DNA of 64,000 bases from Myxococcales bacterium (GTDB lineage: Bacteria > Myxococcota > UBA727 > GCA-2721815). This document shows positions 29,039 to 38,460 of the stretch, in pieces (positions within the stretch are counted from its first letter, which is position 1; each line of letters begins with the position of its first letter). The DNA is taken from assembly GCA_002721815.1 (NCBI GenBank), contig PBLQ01000045.1, positions 62,001-126,000 on the forward strand. The letters run 5' to 3'. The notes beneath the pieces were generated by a model, which had not been told where the DNA came from, did not search any database, and was given only the letters and a program-made list of their open reading frames with translations. A program made the translations under genes and the position numbers.

Positions 29039-29176
29039 TTAATCCAAATCTGCGAGCTGGGCCCCGGCGGCGGCACGGGGTTCGATTTCCGCCAAGCTTA
29101 AAGAGAGCCCCAGCAAAAAGGGGATGACCAACAAGCCCGCCAGAACCAAAACCATCTTGTTTTTCATGAGATTCAT
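29039..29176 (-). CDS. Possible small single-helix membrane or exported peptide
   Basis: A 45-codon frame starting ATG AAT CTC ATG AAA. It encodes a basic N-terminus, a hydrophobic helix (MVLVLAGLLVIPFLLGLSLS) and a short polar tail ending LADLD. A purine-rich GAAGAAG lies directly before the first ATG. The pattern of signal or anchor plus tail is unlikely in random sequence, but there is no homology evidence. Confidence 0.4.
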   Translation of the reverse strand: MNLMKNKMVLVLAGLLVIPFLLGLSLSLAEIEPRAAAGAQLADLD

Positions 29177-29331
29177 CTTCTTCTACCATTTGATCTGTGG
29201 TGCATCGGCCATTATGGCGGCTTCCAACCCCTTCTGACAAATTTCTCAGGGCAAAAAATACCGAGGCAAAGACCGGGACCGCCCGAGAACGGCAGGCGGC
29301 CTCAAACCGATTTTTTTCCTCATAAAATCAA

Positions 29332-29345
29332 CATGTTACAACATG
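29332..29345. promoter_or_regulatory. Inverted repeat upstream of the RpoH-like sigma gene
   Basis: CATGTT and AACATG separated by two bases form a perfect 6-bp inverted repeat, 70 bp before the sigma-factor start. Its size and place suit a dimeric repressor or activator site. Inference only. Confidence 0.35.
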
Positions 29346-29414
29346 GGGTCTTTATTTTCCGTTGCAGGTGGTTAAGTTGGTAAAATCAGGCATCTAAGGA
29401 GATCCCTAAGCAAA

Positions 29415-30533
29415 ATGGCCAGAGCCACCAAACCCAGCGAGATCTTATCTCCCAGCCAAGAGGGAGAGGTCATTGAACCAGAGGCGGAGGAATCCGAACT
29501 GGATGATATGCACATCTTGGACATGGCCACCCAGGCGGTCATTCAGCAACAACGTATTCGGCTCGCAGACAACAAAAGTGACTGGGTTCGTCCCCAAGGT
29601 CTTTTGGGAACGCAAGAACCAGATGTTTTTGAGCCCGAGGCCAAAGAAGAGCCCCTCGAAACGGATGAAACTTCCAAAGACCTCTACCGCAGTTTCGTCA
29701 CACGCGCCTCTCGCATTCCCCGTCTCTCCGAAGAAGAAGAGGCCGCCTTGGGCCATAAGGTCATGAAATATCATGACGATGAAGCGGCCAAAAAACTCGT
29801 TTTTCACAACATGCGCTTGGGCATCAAAATGGCCCATCAATACCGGCGTTCCTGGGCCAACCTCATGGATCTGGTTCAAGAGGCCTCCACGGGAATGGCC
29901 ATCGCCGCCAAAAAATGGGACCCGAGCAAAGGCATTCGTTACGGCACCTACGCAGCCTATTGGATTCGCGCCCAACTCACGCGCTTTCTCATGCTCAATG
30001 GTCGACTCATTCACACGGGCAATACCCGGGCGGGCCGAAAACTTTATTTCGCGCTCCCCGGTATCCGTCGCAAACTGCTGGCAGAAGGCAAATCCGACTC
30101 GGTAGAAAATATCGCCAAAGAAGTGGGGGAATCTCCAGAAGAAGTGGCACGGGTCGTTCAACGTCTGGATGCCCGTGAAGCATCCTTAGCGGCCAAAGTG
30201 GGGGACAGTGATGGCGGTCAAGAATTGGGCGATATGTTGGCTGGTGATGAGCCCGATCCCGAAGCCCATGCCGCCCAACAAGAACTCACGAGCATCATCG
30301 GCAGCATGGTCAAAGGCTTTGCCGCCAGCATCGAAAATGAACGAGACAAAGCCATTTGGGTACAGCACTTGGTGTCCCCCGACCCCGTGAGCTTGGTGGC
30401 GCTGGGTAAAGAATATGGGGTGTCAAAACAGCGCATGGGACAATTGGCCAACCGGCTCAAAAAACAATTCCGGTGCTACATCATCGATCAGCTTGGACCC
30501 CACACGCAACTGTCGTGGCTCTTTGAAAAGTAG
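29415..30533 (+). CDS. RNA polymerase sigma-70 family factor, RpoH-like
   Basis: 372 residues. An acidic extension of about 95 residues precedes region 1.2 (SRIPRLSEEEEAALGHKVM). Region 2 is clear: MDLVQEASTGMAIAAKKWDP and GIRYGTYAAYWIRAQL; region 4 ends with VALGKEYGVSKQRMGQL, the promoter -35 recognition helix. It lacks region 1.1 and is an alternative sigma factor, nearest in look to RpoH. AAGGAG lies upstream of ATG 29415, at the long end of useful spacing. It ends head-on against kdsC. The long acidic N-terminus is unusual and may be regulatory. Confidence 0.88.
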   Translation: MARATKPSEILSPSQEGEVIEPEAEESELDDMHILDMATQAVIQQQRIRLADNKSDWVRPQGLLGTQEPDVFEPEAKEEPLETDETSKDLYRSFVTRASRIPRLSEEEEAALGHKVMKYHDDEAAKKLVFHNMRLGIKMAHQYRRSWANLMDLVQEASTGMAIAAKKWDPSKGIRYGTYAAYWIRAQLTRFLMLNGRLIHTGNTRAGRKLYFALPGIRRKLLAEGKSDSVENIAKEVGESPEEVARVVQRLDAREASLAAKVGDSDGGQELGDMLAGDEPDPEAHAAQQELTSIIGSMVKGFAASIENERDKAIWVQHLVSPDPVSLVALGKEYGVSKQRMGQLANRLKKQFRCYIIDQLGPHTQLSWLFEK

Positions 30534-30541
30534 CCCTTAGC

Positions 30542-31057
30542 TTAAAAGGGCCACTTGCCCTGAACCCGCAAAATCCCCTCAATGAACTCCCGCAAAGCGC
30601 CTCTTCCTCCAGACGCCTTTAAAGAAAAATGTGCGTGGTCACCCACCCCATATGCGGCATCGGCCACCGTGGCTGCCAACCCCACCTGCTGCAAGAGTTG
30701 AATGTCGTTCACATCGTCACCGATAAAAGCGACTTCGGACCACTGACAATCGTACTCTTGTCGAAGTGCGTCGAGGTGCGCAGGTTTGTCATGAATGCCC
30801 TGTAAAATGTGAGGGACCTTCAATTCGCTTAATCGGGCTTGCACATTTTTGCTGTTACGACCACTGATCGCAGCGGTGGGCAAACCATTCTGTCGGGCCA
30901 CCACCAGCCCCATGCCATCGCGGGCATGAAACGCATGGAGCGCCTCACCATCTGCCCCGTAGTAAAACCGACCGTCTGTGCAAACACCATCCACATCGAA
31001 AGCCACCAAACGGATGGCCGATGCGCGTGCCGCCAAAGATTTATCCGCCCACCACAT
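30542..31057 (-). CDS. kdsC: KDO-8-phosphate phosphatase, HAD family
   Basis: 171 residues, normal for KdsC. Catalytic loop DVDGVCTDG with nucleophile Asp21 and acid Asp23, FHARDGMG, the AISGRNSK motif and IGDDVNDIQLL. It hydrolyses KDO-8-phosphate to KDO in the cytoplasm for lipid A core synthesis, which supports an LPS-bearing cell. GGAGG is four bases before the ATG. No kdsA, kdsD or lpt genes are next to it. Confidence 0.9.
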   Translation of the reverse strand: MWWADKSLAARASAIRLVAFDVDGVCTDGRFYYGADGEALHAFHARDGMGLVVARQNGLPTAAISGRNSKNVQARLSELKVPHILQGIHDKPAHLDALRQEYDCQWSEVAFIGDDVNDIQLLQQVGLAATVADAAYGVGDHAHFSLKASGGRGALREFIEGILRVQGKWPF

Positions 31058-31127
31058 GGTTCCTCCATGACAAAATCACTGAATCAACTTATAAGTGATT
31101 GTTCACTGTGTAATGGTTTATCAAATG

Positions 31128-32180
31128 ATGTCAAAGTTCAAATCCTATTTGCGGTTTTCACTCTGTTTTTCCATCTTGGCCTGTCAAACCGCCTCCCAAA
31201 AAGACGCCCCCCCCATTCCTTCACCCGAGACTCGAAGCCCTACCGAACCTTCGCGCTCCGACAGTGGGGTTCCCCCATCAGAACCACCCACACTCTCGTC
31301 TGACTTTCAATCGCAAGCCTGTGCAAACACTTACGACACGCCCGAAAACTACTTTTCGCTGCCCGGGACCTTGCTCTTGGAAATCTCAGGCATTTCACCT
31401 TCGCTGCGACAAGAGAACCTCTATTGGGGGCACAACGACTCTGGCGATGCCGCACAAATTTATGCCATCGATACCAACGGCAATCACCGGGCCACCCTAC
31501 AAATCAGTAACACCGACGCCCGCGATTTTGAAGATATGGCCAGTGGCCCTTGCCCCAACAGCACCGCCCCTTGCTTGTACGTGGCTGACGTAGGGGACAA
31601 CCGACACGAACGTCCCCACCTGCTCATTCACATTCTTGAAGAACCCGACCTGGGCTCCGGCCTCGAAACGCAAACACACACCACCGCCTCCCTCAAAACC
31701 ATCACGCTCACCTTCACGGGCCTCAAGCCAAACATTGAAGGCTTCGTGATCGACAGCACGCGGGATGTCGGATTTTTATTTGAAAAAACCGAAGGTGACA
31801 GCGCTCGGCTCTTTCGTCTGGACTTAAACGGCGAAACGACGCAACCCTTAACCGCCCTGGGCCAGTTTTCCAACCCCAGTCACGACAACCTGTCCGGGCA
31901 AAACAAGCTAATCACGGCAGCGGCCTACCACAGTTCCGCCAAACGGCTGCTCCTAAAAACCTACGGCGGCATGTATGAATACCGATTTGTCGGGGGCAAA
32001 AGCATCGAAGACATCGACAGCATCACCCCAATCGTATTGGGTGGGCGCCCCTCGTGGGAACTGCAAGGCGAAGCCATCACCTATAACCACCGCGGCGATA
32101 CTGTGGTGTCGGCCTCTGAAGATCCACTGGAGCAAGGCGGCCAACAGGTTTCACAAATGAAATGCAGCGCGCAGCCTTAA
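31128..32180 (+). CDS. Lipoprotein with a propeller-like domain
   Basis: 350 residues. A signal peptide (SYLRFSLCFSILAC) ends at a lipobox-like ILAC. A Pro/Ser-rich linker follows, then a domain with YWGHNDSGDAAQIYAIDTNG and LYVADVGDNRHERP, blade-like repeats seen in secreted NHL or SdiA-regulated-type beta-propellers. Function unknown; sugar or nucleic-acid ester hydrolysis is possible but not supported by motifs. ATG 31128 or the preceding ATG 31125; the ribosome site is weak, and the frame extends to 31095 without a signal peptide. It ends in a TTAA shared with htrA. Confidence 0.6.
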   Translation: MSKFKSYLRFSLCFSILACQTASQKDAPPIPSPETRSPTEPSRSDSGVPPSEPPTLSSDFQSQACANTYDTPENYFSLPGTLLLEISGISPSLRQENLYWGHNDSGDAAQIYAIDTNGNHRATLQISNTDARDFEDMASGPCPNSTAPCLYVADVGDNRHERPHLLIHILEEPDLGSGLETQTHTTASLKTITLTFTGLKPNIEGFVIDSTRDVGFLFEKTEGDSARLFRLDLNGETTQPLTALGQFSNPSHDNLSGQNKLITAAAYHSSAKRLLLKTYGGMYEYRFVGGKSIEDIDSITPIVLGGRPSWELQGEAITYNHRGDTVVSASEDPLEQGGQQVSQMKCSAQP

Positions 32181-33595
32181 GGCTTCTTCACCGCGATAAA
32201 CAAACGGCTGTCTCGTCGTTGCACCATGAGGCGTACCAGTTTGCCAGAGGGGACATCTTTCACCGACCCAATAAAGGACCGTGCGTTGGATACCTTTTTG
32301 CCGTTCACTTTAGTGATCACATCACCTCGACGAAGTCCGGCAAAGGAAGCTGCGGAGCCGTTGCGCACTTTCACAATCAAGGCTCCTTTAATTTTCTTGG
32401 GCAACTTGAGAACGCGGCGGGCCTCCCCATCGATGTCTTGAACCGCCACCCCTAATTTGGCAACCTGTTTTTCACTGGACTTCTTGTCTTTCAGCTTGCC
32501 AATGCGACGATCGGTGGGCATTTCCCCCAAACGGATTTTCACACTGAGGGGCTTTTCGTCTCTGACCAAACGCAATTTGATCTTTTTGTCCACGCCAGCC
32601 AATCCCGCCATCAACGGTAACTGTGAAGAGGTTTCAACTTTCTGGCCGTTAAAATGCGTGATGATATCACCGGGCTCAATGCCTGCGAGTTCCGCCGGTG
32701 AGTCGGGCGCCACCTGCCGCACCAATGCACCGTGCGGGGATTTTAAGCCCATGTTGGAAGCCACCAAAGGAGTCACCTTGTCGATAGTGACACCGATGTA
32801 GGAACGTACCACGCGGCCTTTGTCTTTGAGATCGATGGCCACCTTCTTTGCCAAGTTGATGGGAATCGCGAACCCAATGCCTTGGCCCGCCGTGTTCACC
32901 GCCGCGTTGATCCCAATGGCCTCACCCTTGAGGTTTAGCAAAGGCCCGCCGGAGTTACCTGGATTGATGGACGCATCGGTCTGTAAAAAATCGTACAGGC
33001 CGGCACGACCAGAAGGCGCCACGTCTCGTCGCCCACGCGCCGATAAAATGCCCAAAGACACACTCATCTCAAGACCGAAAGGGTTGCCAATGGCCACGAC
33101 AAAATCACCAATATTCAAGTCGGTGGAATCACCCAGCGGAATGACCGGCCAGTCTTTGCGGTTGCTCTGCAGCTTGAGCAATGCCACGTCGGTATTGGGA
33201 TCGGAACCGATCACCTCTGCTTTAATCTTTTCAGGTTTGTTTCCGGCGCGAACCGAAATCTCGATGGCACCTTCCACCACGTGTTGATTGGTCAATGCAT
33301 AGCCGTGGGGATGAATGATGAATCCAGATCCTTGCCCGGAGTTACGGCGCCTGGGACTTGGCTGTTCGCGGCCAAAGGGAAAAGGCAAGGGCATGACGGC
33401 AGGCCCCTCGCTCACCGTATAAACCACCAAAACCGCAGACTCACGCGCCTTCACCAAAGGCGCCAAAGAGGGAATCTCAATTTTCGCGGTCGTTCTTGCA
33501 TCCTTCCCGGATACCCACAGATCGGACCTGGCATGGCTGTTTTGCGACAAAAGCACCAAAAGGCCAAATGCCCCTAAGATTTTTAGCTGTCTCAT
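32177..33595 (-). CDS. degP: HtrA/DegP-type periplasmic serine protease
   Basis: 472 residues. Signal peptide, then trypsin-like domain with His105 (TNQHVV), Asp136 (TDVALLKL) and Ser215 (GNSGGPL), followed by two PDZ domains (near 285-370 and 390-470). This is the S1C family that degrades or refolds misfolded envelope proteins. GGAG lies five bases before the ATG. The degP name is by architecture; DegQ or DegS-like roles cannot be separated, though two PDZ domains argue against DegS. Confidence 0.93.
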   Translation of the reverse strand: MRQLKILGAFGLLVLLSQNSHARSDLWVSGKDARTTAKIEIPSLAPLVKARESAVLVVYTVSEGPAVMPLPFPFGREQPSPRRRNSGQGSGFIIHPHGYALTNQHVVEGAIEISVRAGNKPEKIKAEVIGSDPNTDVALLKLQSNRKDWPVIPLGDSTDLNIGDFVVAIGNPFGLEMSVSLGILSARGRRDVAPSGRAGLYDFLQTDASINPGNSGGPLLNLKGEAIGINAAVNTAGQGIGFAIPINLAKKVAIDLKDKGRVVRSYIGVTIDKVTPLVASNMGLKSPHGALVRQVAPDSPAELAGIEPGDIITHFNGQKVETSSQLPLMAGLAGVDKKIKLRLVRDEKPLSVKIRLGEMPTDRRIGKLKDKKSSEKQVAKLGVAVQDIDGEARRVLKLPKKIKGALIVKVRNGSAASFAGLRRGDVITKVNGKKVSNARSFIGSVKDVPSGKLVRLMVQRRDSRLFIAVKKP

Positions 33596-33766
33596 CTAGT
33601 CTCCGTCCCCTTGAATCTTACCCTTATGACGTGCACACCCCTCAGGCGATTCATTTTTTTTGCTATACAACACACTTTTACTTGTTCTTATTTCCAAAAA
33701 CGAATGAAATCTGCCAGTCCGGGTTTCGGGAATCAATAGAGGGTTTTGTTTGTCTTGCTTTCGCTT

Positions 33767-35878
33767 ATGAAAAGAATCAATCCATATTTCTTATTTATAC
33801 CCGTTTTGGCGTTCGGGCTCGCTGGTGCAACCACCGCCACCCAAAGCCCAGTGTCGCCCCCTAACCCAACCGGAGCCAGTACCCCACCCGACCCCTGCGC
33901 CACCGTTCTTCGGGATGCCGAAAACCCTCAATTGCAGCCCGTATTATCCCTTAGTCTCATGCGCTGTTACGAGGCACACAAAATGGACAAACAAGCGGAT
34001 GTCTTTGCTTGGGAAGTCATGGCCGCTCCTTTTTGGAACGTGGAAGTCTTGGCCCTTTTGGAGGCTGCAGCACACCTGAAAGACGCCAAAAAAGAGGTGG
34101 CCAACCAGTTGGTCGCTCACCCGATCTCGATTTTAGACTGGGCTCCCCATACCGGTGACCGAAAACGACGCTCCGCCCTCGCCGAACTGTGGGTGCAAGT
34201 GGCCCAACATGGCCCCGTCCAGTCTCAAGTGAAGGCCCGCGAACGACTGCATGTGGTTTTGGGCGACACCGATGAAGCCAAGGCCTTCGGTAAAAACAAA
34301 CAGCCAAAGCTGTCGGTTCCCCAGCAAAAAACACGAATTGCCAACTTGTCCCTGCGCCATGAAAACCGCATCATTCTCACAGAAGGGCCAAAAGCCATCA
34401 AAGGACAACCTTTAAATGAGGACACCTGCGAAATCGCGTATCAAGTGGGTAAATCCGGAAGGAAAAAACGACACTACAAAAAAGCACACCGCTTTTTGGA
34501 CCGGGTTTTAAAAGAATGCTCGGGCACCCCGGTGCGAAAAGCGTCCTACATGAAAGCCAAAGTGGCCTCTTTTCAAGCTTTAAGCGCTGCCCTTCCCTTA
34601 TACGATCACTTTCTGGCCAACTATCCTCAAGACCCACTGGCAGACGACGTGATGATGATGAAAGCGCTGCATCTGGAAACCAGCAAGAAAACCACCGAAG
34701 CGGTAGCAACGTATAAGACCTTATTGAGCCAGTACCCTGATGGGGACATGTGGCACGAGGCGGCTTTTCGTTTGGCCTTCGCACTCGCTCGTGCTGCCGA
34801 TGTCACCGGGGCCATCGCCCAATTGGACTCCTTAGCCCGCAAAGACAAACTGGATGCTTTCACCCAAGACCGCGCGCTGTATTGGAGGGGTCGCTTAAAG
34901 ATTTACCCGGACCTAAAAAAACTGACCCCCACTCAAAGCCAAGTGTCCAAAGAACAAGGCTGGCAAGAACTACAAGCGTTGTCGCAAACGCGCAGTGCGA
35001 GCTACTATGGCCACTTGGCACTTCGCTTGATGTTTCATGCCAGTGAGCATCTACACATGCCTGCCAGCATCGCCGCGCCATCGCCGTTCGTACCCATGAA
35101 CACCCGTCTCCAAACGCCGCTGCCTGATCTCCCCCAGCAACAAGAAGAACTGGCTTTGGTGAAGGCTTTAATCGACAGAGGCTATGATGCCGAAGCCATA
35201 TGGGTCCTCGATCGACTTCAAAAGGTAGGTAATATCTCTCACCTGGATCGCGCGTTGGGCTACTACCTGGCCGAAGCTTACGGCAAAAGTCATCGCGAAC
35301 TTCGTAAAGCGAGGCTGCATTGGCCCCATGGCCTGCCAGTGAAAGACACCTTACACACGTGGCAACTGGCATTTCCCCTCGCCTACGATGCGGCCTTTAA
35401 AAATGCGGCCGAAGTGTACGAATTGCCGCAATCCATGTTGTGGGGGCTCTCCCGGGAAGAAAGCGCCTTTGAAAAAGATGTGACCTCTTGGGCCGGGGCG
35501 CGCGGCCTGTGTCAGCTCATGCCGGCCACTGCCAAAGAAGAAGCACAGCTGGGTAAAATCCCTTTGCCCAACCTCAATGCGCTTTTTATTCCGAAAACCA
35601 ATACGCTCTTGGGCGCCCAACACCTTTCCAGGCGACTGAAGCTTTTGCAGCACCCCTTCTTGGCCATTGCCGCATATAACGCGGGACCAGGCAATGTGCG
35701 AAAGTGGCGCAAGCGCCTGCACGATTATCAGGCCATGGACGCCTTTGTTGAGGCCATTCCCGTGAACCAAACCCGCAACTATGTGCGTAAAGTGGTGGGA
35801 TCTTGGATTACCTACGCTTATTTGACCGGTGAAACCGTTCAAACTGATTTTTCTATGCAACTGCCCAAACCACGCTGA
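33767..35878 (+). CDS. Soluble lytic murein transglycosylase (Slt70-like)
   Basis: 703 residues. Signal peptide (basic start, FLFIPVLAFGLAGA). A long alpha-superhelical region of TPR-like repeats (AVATYKTLLSQYPDGDMWHE) leads to a C-terminal SLT domain: GLSREESAFEKD with the catalytic Glu, GARGLCQLMPATA and IAAYNAGPGNVRKW. It cleaves glycan strands of peptidoglycan with 1,6-anhydro ring formation in the periplasm. ATG 33767 preserves the signal peptide; an AGAGGG further upstream is poorly spaced. The long helical part exceeds that in E. coli Slt70. Confidence 0.9.
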   Translation: MKRINPYFLFIPVLAFGLAGATTATQSPVSPPNPTGASTPPDPCATVLRDAENPQLQPVLSLSLMRCYEAHKMDKQADVFAWEVMAAPFWNVEVLALLEAAAHLKDAKKEVANQLVAHPISILDWAPHTGDRKRRSALAELWVQVAQHGPVQSQVKARERLHVVLGDTDEAKAFGKNKQPKLSVPQQKTRIANLSLRHENRIILTEGPKAIKGQPLNEDTCEIAYQVGKSGRKKRHYKKAHRFLDRVLKECSGTPVRKASYMKAKVASFQALSAALPLYDHFLANYPQDPLADDVMMMKALHLETSKKTTEAVATYKTLLSQYPDGDMWHEAAFRLAFALARAADVTGAIAQLDSLARKDKLDAFTQDRALYWRGRLKIYPDLKKLTPTQSQVSKEQGWQELQALSQTRSASYYGHLALRLMFHASEHLHMPASIAAPSPFVPMNTRLQTPLPDLPQQQEELALVKALIDRGYDAEAIWVLDRLQKVGNISHLDRALGYYLAEAYGKSHRELRKARLHWPHGLPVKDTLHTWQLAFPLAYDAAFKNAAEVYELPQSMLWGLSREESAFEKDVTSWAGARGLCQLMPATAKEEAQLGKIPLPNLNALFIPKTNTLLGAQHLSRRLKLLQHPFLAIAAYNAGPGNVRKWRKRLHDYQAMDAFVEAIPVNQTRNYVRKVVGSWITYAYLTGETVQTDFSMQLPKPR

Positions 35879-35883
35879 TACCA

Positions 35884-35913
35884 TTGGAATTTCATTCAGT
35901 TTTTTTGTATACT
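35884..35913 (+). promoter_or_regulatory. Sigma-70-type promoter of the DUF3788-like gene
   Basis: TTGGAA (35884-35889) and TATACT (35908-35913) separated by 18 bases, containing a T-run. Matches consensus at four and five of six positions. It lies 62 bp before the start codon. Confidence 0.55.
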
Positions 35914-35975
35914 GAGGCGACCCTGAGATCAGGCCTGCAACTGGCCCCCAATAGAGGCGGCCCAAAGGAAAATCC

Positions 35976-36587
35976 ATGGCGAAAAGCCCCCTTAAAGAAA
36001 AAGATTTCGACCCCACCGATGAAGCACTGCAAAAGATCCTCGGCTCTCGCTGGAACCGCTTTCAACAAGTGATCGAAGAGCTTCAAAAACGTAAATTACA
36101 CCCCGAAATGTATTGGTACGGCCCCAGCAGTGGTTGGGCGCCCCGTTTTTGCATCGGTGAAGTCACCGTCTGTGGGGTTTATCTCACCCAAAACCCACTC
36201 ATGGGCTTGGTGGGTGTGGGCGATAAAGTGGGTGCCTATTTAGACAAAGACACCGAACTCACTGGGCGGGCCCGTAACCTGTACGAAATGACACCCAAAA
36301 AGGGACCATTGCGCTGGATCGAAGCCCAACTGGCCACCCGAGGCGATCTCGAAGCCTTCATGTCGCTGGTAGATGGCAAACTACGCGCTTTGGCCAAACA
36401 GGGTATCTTGCCCAAAGATGGTCCGCCACCGCCTCGAATTCGGCGGCGTGACACGGGCCCCAAGAAAACGCCAGGGAAGCCGGGTCGCAAACCCACCAAA
36501 GTGGTCAAACCCAAAGAGGTTCCCCTGCAATTGGGCCCCCCGAAACATTTTTCAAATCCGGTCTTAACCCAAGCGGGACGCGGTTAA
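35976..36587 (+). CDS. DUF3788-like protein with basic tail
   Basis: 203 residues. The first 145 resemble DUF3788: helix, then YWYGPSSGWAPRF and GLVGVGDKVGAYL, ending in DLEAFMSLVDGKLRAL. The last 55 are Pro/Lys/Arg-rich (RRRDTGPKKTPGKPGRKP), disordered and possibly nucleic-acid-binding. Function unknown. AAAGGA is six bases before the ATG. Its stop shares a TTAA with dnaX. Confidence 0.6.
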   Translation: MAKSPLKEKDFDPTDEALQKILGSRWNRFQQVIEELQKRKLHPEMYWYGPSSGWAPRFCIGEVTVCGVYLTQNPLMGLVGVGDKVGAYLDKDTELTGRARNLYEMTPKKGPLRWIEAQLATRGDLEAFMSLVDGKLRALAKQGILPKDGPPPPRIRRRDTGPKKTPGKPGRKPTKVVKPKEVPLQLGPPKHFSNPVLTQAGRG

Positions 36588-38455
36588 ATCAAACGCTCGA
36601 CATTTCGAATCTCGCCACCAAAAAGACTCAGGGCTTTTTGCACCACCGGATCTTCTTGTGCATAAGAGCGCAATGCTGCGTGGGCTTTCTCCAGTGCCCG
36701 TCGGCGCGCCATTTGAATGCTCGGCTTGGTTTCTTGGAACTCGGGCTGGTAGCTGAGCTGAATTTCTGCACCATCACCCATGTGCTCTTTGAGCGCATGG
36801 AGAAAAAACGATGCACTTTGCCCTTGTGAGACCGCGCTCAAATGCAGTTTTTTCTTAAAGACCAACCCAATCTTTCCGTTTTGAAAATTAGAATCATCGC
36901 CGAAGTACGCGTGTTCCATGTGGGCGGCCAAAGTCCGATCGCTTTGCCTCACCTGGTCAACGAAAGCGATCCAATTGTCTTCCACATTTTCTAACGGCAT
37001 GTTTTCCAGCATCAACTCATCTGCATCGATGGGTTCTGGTTCATCAGTTTCGTCTTCTTCTGTGCCGTCGATCGCTTCAATCGGTTCGGCGCTCACGCTG
37101 GTGGCGGGGATGGGCTCAGGGACAACGGTTGCTTCAGACAACTCTGGAGGCTCTTCTTCGAGCACCGCTGGTTCGATGGTGGCAGCGGTTACGACCGCAT
37201 CAGGCGCATCTTGGATTGGGTCCGCTGATGGTGCGATAGGAGCGGTGATGCGCGTTGGGGTCCGGGGTGATTCGCCATCGGTGAGGATAGCGAAATCAGG
37301 CTTTTTTCCCTTCGCCAACGCCTCCAATCTGGACATGGCTTGACTGATGGCCACCATCTCCGTCCAAGGAGGCCTCTCTACCATTTTTAAAGCGATGAGC
37401 TCTAAGGTGAGTTTGCTGTCTTCAGCGCGAGCCAACTGGTCCACGCCCGCGAGCGCCATAGCGAACAACCTTTGCAAGTCTTTGAGTTCCCACGCGGCGG
37501 CTCTCGCTTCGGTTTCGGCACGGATGTCTACGGCCATATCCACCAAGCCTTCTAAAGACCCCGTGGACTTCGACACCGCGAGGTGCCGCATCTCAGTGGC
37601 AAGACCTTGCATGACTTGTCGCAAATCGATGCCCCGTTGGTACACATCATTGATTTGCAAAAGTGTGTTTTTTGCGTCTTTGTTCAAAATGGCGTCGGCC
37701 AACGCAATTACCTGGGAGCGATCCACCAGTCCCAAGGCGGCAGCCACTTGCGCTTCGGTGGCTTCACCACCCGCAAAGCTCAACACCTGATCCAACAAAC
37801 TTAACGCGTCACGCATCCCTCCATCGGCCGCATCCGCAATCAAGCCCAAACCTGCAGGATCTACCGTCAACGACTCCTTGGCCAACACCGCTTGCATCCG
37901 TTCGAGAATTTCATTTTTGGAGATTCGACCAAAGTCGTAACGCTGACACCGAGATAAAATCGTAATTGGGATTTTATGGGGCTCGGTGGTCGCAAAAACA
38001 AATTTAACGTGCGGTGGCGGCTCTTCTAAAGTTTTGAGCAACGCGTTGAACGCACTTTTCGACAACATGTGGACTTCATCGATAATGAATATTTTAAAGC
38101 GCGATGCGGAAGGCTGATACCGGGCTGATTCTCGAAGGTTTCGCACATCGTCAACACTGGTGTTACTGGCGCCATCGATTTCCATCACATCGACCCAGTT
38201 ACCTTCGGTGATGCCGGTGCAAGCCGAACACACTCCGCAAGGGTTCGCGGTAATTTCGCTTTCACAGGACAGACATTTCGCCAGCAGGCGGGCGATGATG
38301 GTCTTACCCACCCCACGCGATCCCGTGAACAAAAACGCATGGTGAATTCTTTCTGTCTCGATGGCTCTTTTGAGGGTGTGCACCACGGCACCTTGACCCA
38401 CCACGTCGTCGAAACTTTGGGGCCTGTATTTTCGTGCCAAAACCAAATAGCTCAA
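36584..38455 (-). CDS. dnaX: DNA polymerase III subunit gamma/tau
   Basis: 623 residues. N-terminal clamp-loader ATPase: Walker A GSRGVGKT (45-52), zinc Cys64/73/76/79 (CESEITANPCGVCSAC), Walker B region IIDEVHML, sensor-1 VFATTEPHKIP. The middle is acidic and Glu/Pro/Ala-rich; the C-terminal ~120 residues resemble the tau polymerase-binding domain. It loads the sliding clamp at the replication fork. Start is TTG at 38455, giving the canonical SYLVLARKYRPQSF, with GAGGTGGG upstream; the longer frame to 38488 overlaps the hairpin and lacks a site. It follows SRP RNA and two tRNA genes. Confidence 0.95.
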   Translation of the reverse strand: MSYLVLARKYRPQSFDDVVGQGAVVHTLKRAIETERIHHAFLFTGSRGVGKTIIARLLAKCLSCESEITANPCGVCSACTGITEGNWVDVMEIDGASNTSVDDVRNLRESARYQPSASRFKIFIIDEVHMLSKSAFNALLKTLEEPPPHVKFVFATTEPHKIPITILSRCQRYDFGRISKNEILERMQAVLAKESLTVDPAGLGLIADAADGGMRDALSLLDQVLSFAGGEATEAQVAAALGLVDRSQVIALADAILNKDAKNTLLQINDVYQRGIDLRQVMQGLATEMRHLAVSKSTGSLEGLVDMAVDIRAETEARAAAWELKDLQRLFAMALAGVDQLARAEDSKLTLELIALKMVERPPWTEMVAISQAMSRLEALAKGKKPDFAILTDGESPRTPTRITAPIAPSADPIQDAPDAVVTAATIEPAVLEEEPPELSEATVVPEPIPATSVSAEPIEAIDGTEEDETDEPEPIDADELMLENMPLENVEDNWIAFVDQVRQSDRTLAAHMEHAYFGDDSNFQNGKIGLVFKKKLHLSAVSQGQSASFFLHALKEHMGDGAEIQLSYQPEFQETKPSIQMARRRALEKAHAALRSYAQEDPVVQKALSLFGGEIRNVERLI

Positions 38456-38460
38456 AACCC

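Larger units (their letters stand above)
28940..29414. other. Intergenic stretch with little coding signal
   Basis: 475 bp between the divergent barrel and sigma-factor genes. Besides the possible 45-codon reverse gene at 29039-29176 and an inverted repeat at 29332-29345, I see a G+C-rich run around 29270-29305 and no further gene. It presumably carries promoters for both flanking genes. Confidence 0.5.

Noticed and set aside
30533-30551. Terminator between the sigma factor and kdsC
   Set aside because: GCCCTT/AAGGGC can form a hairpin but no T-run follows on either strand, and it overlaps the kdsC 3' end.
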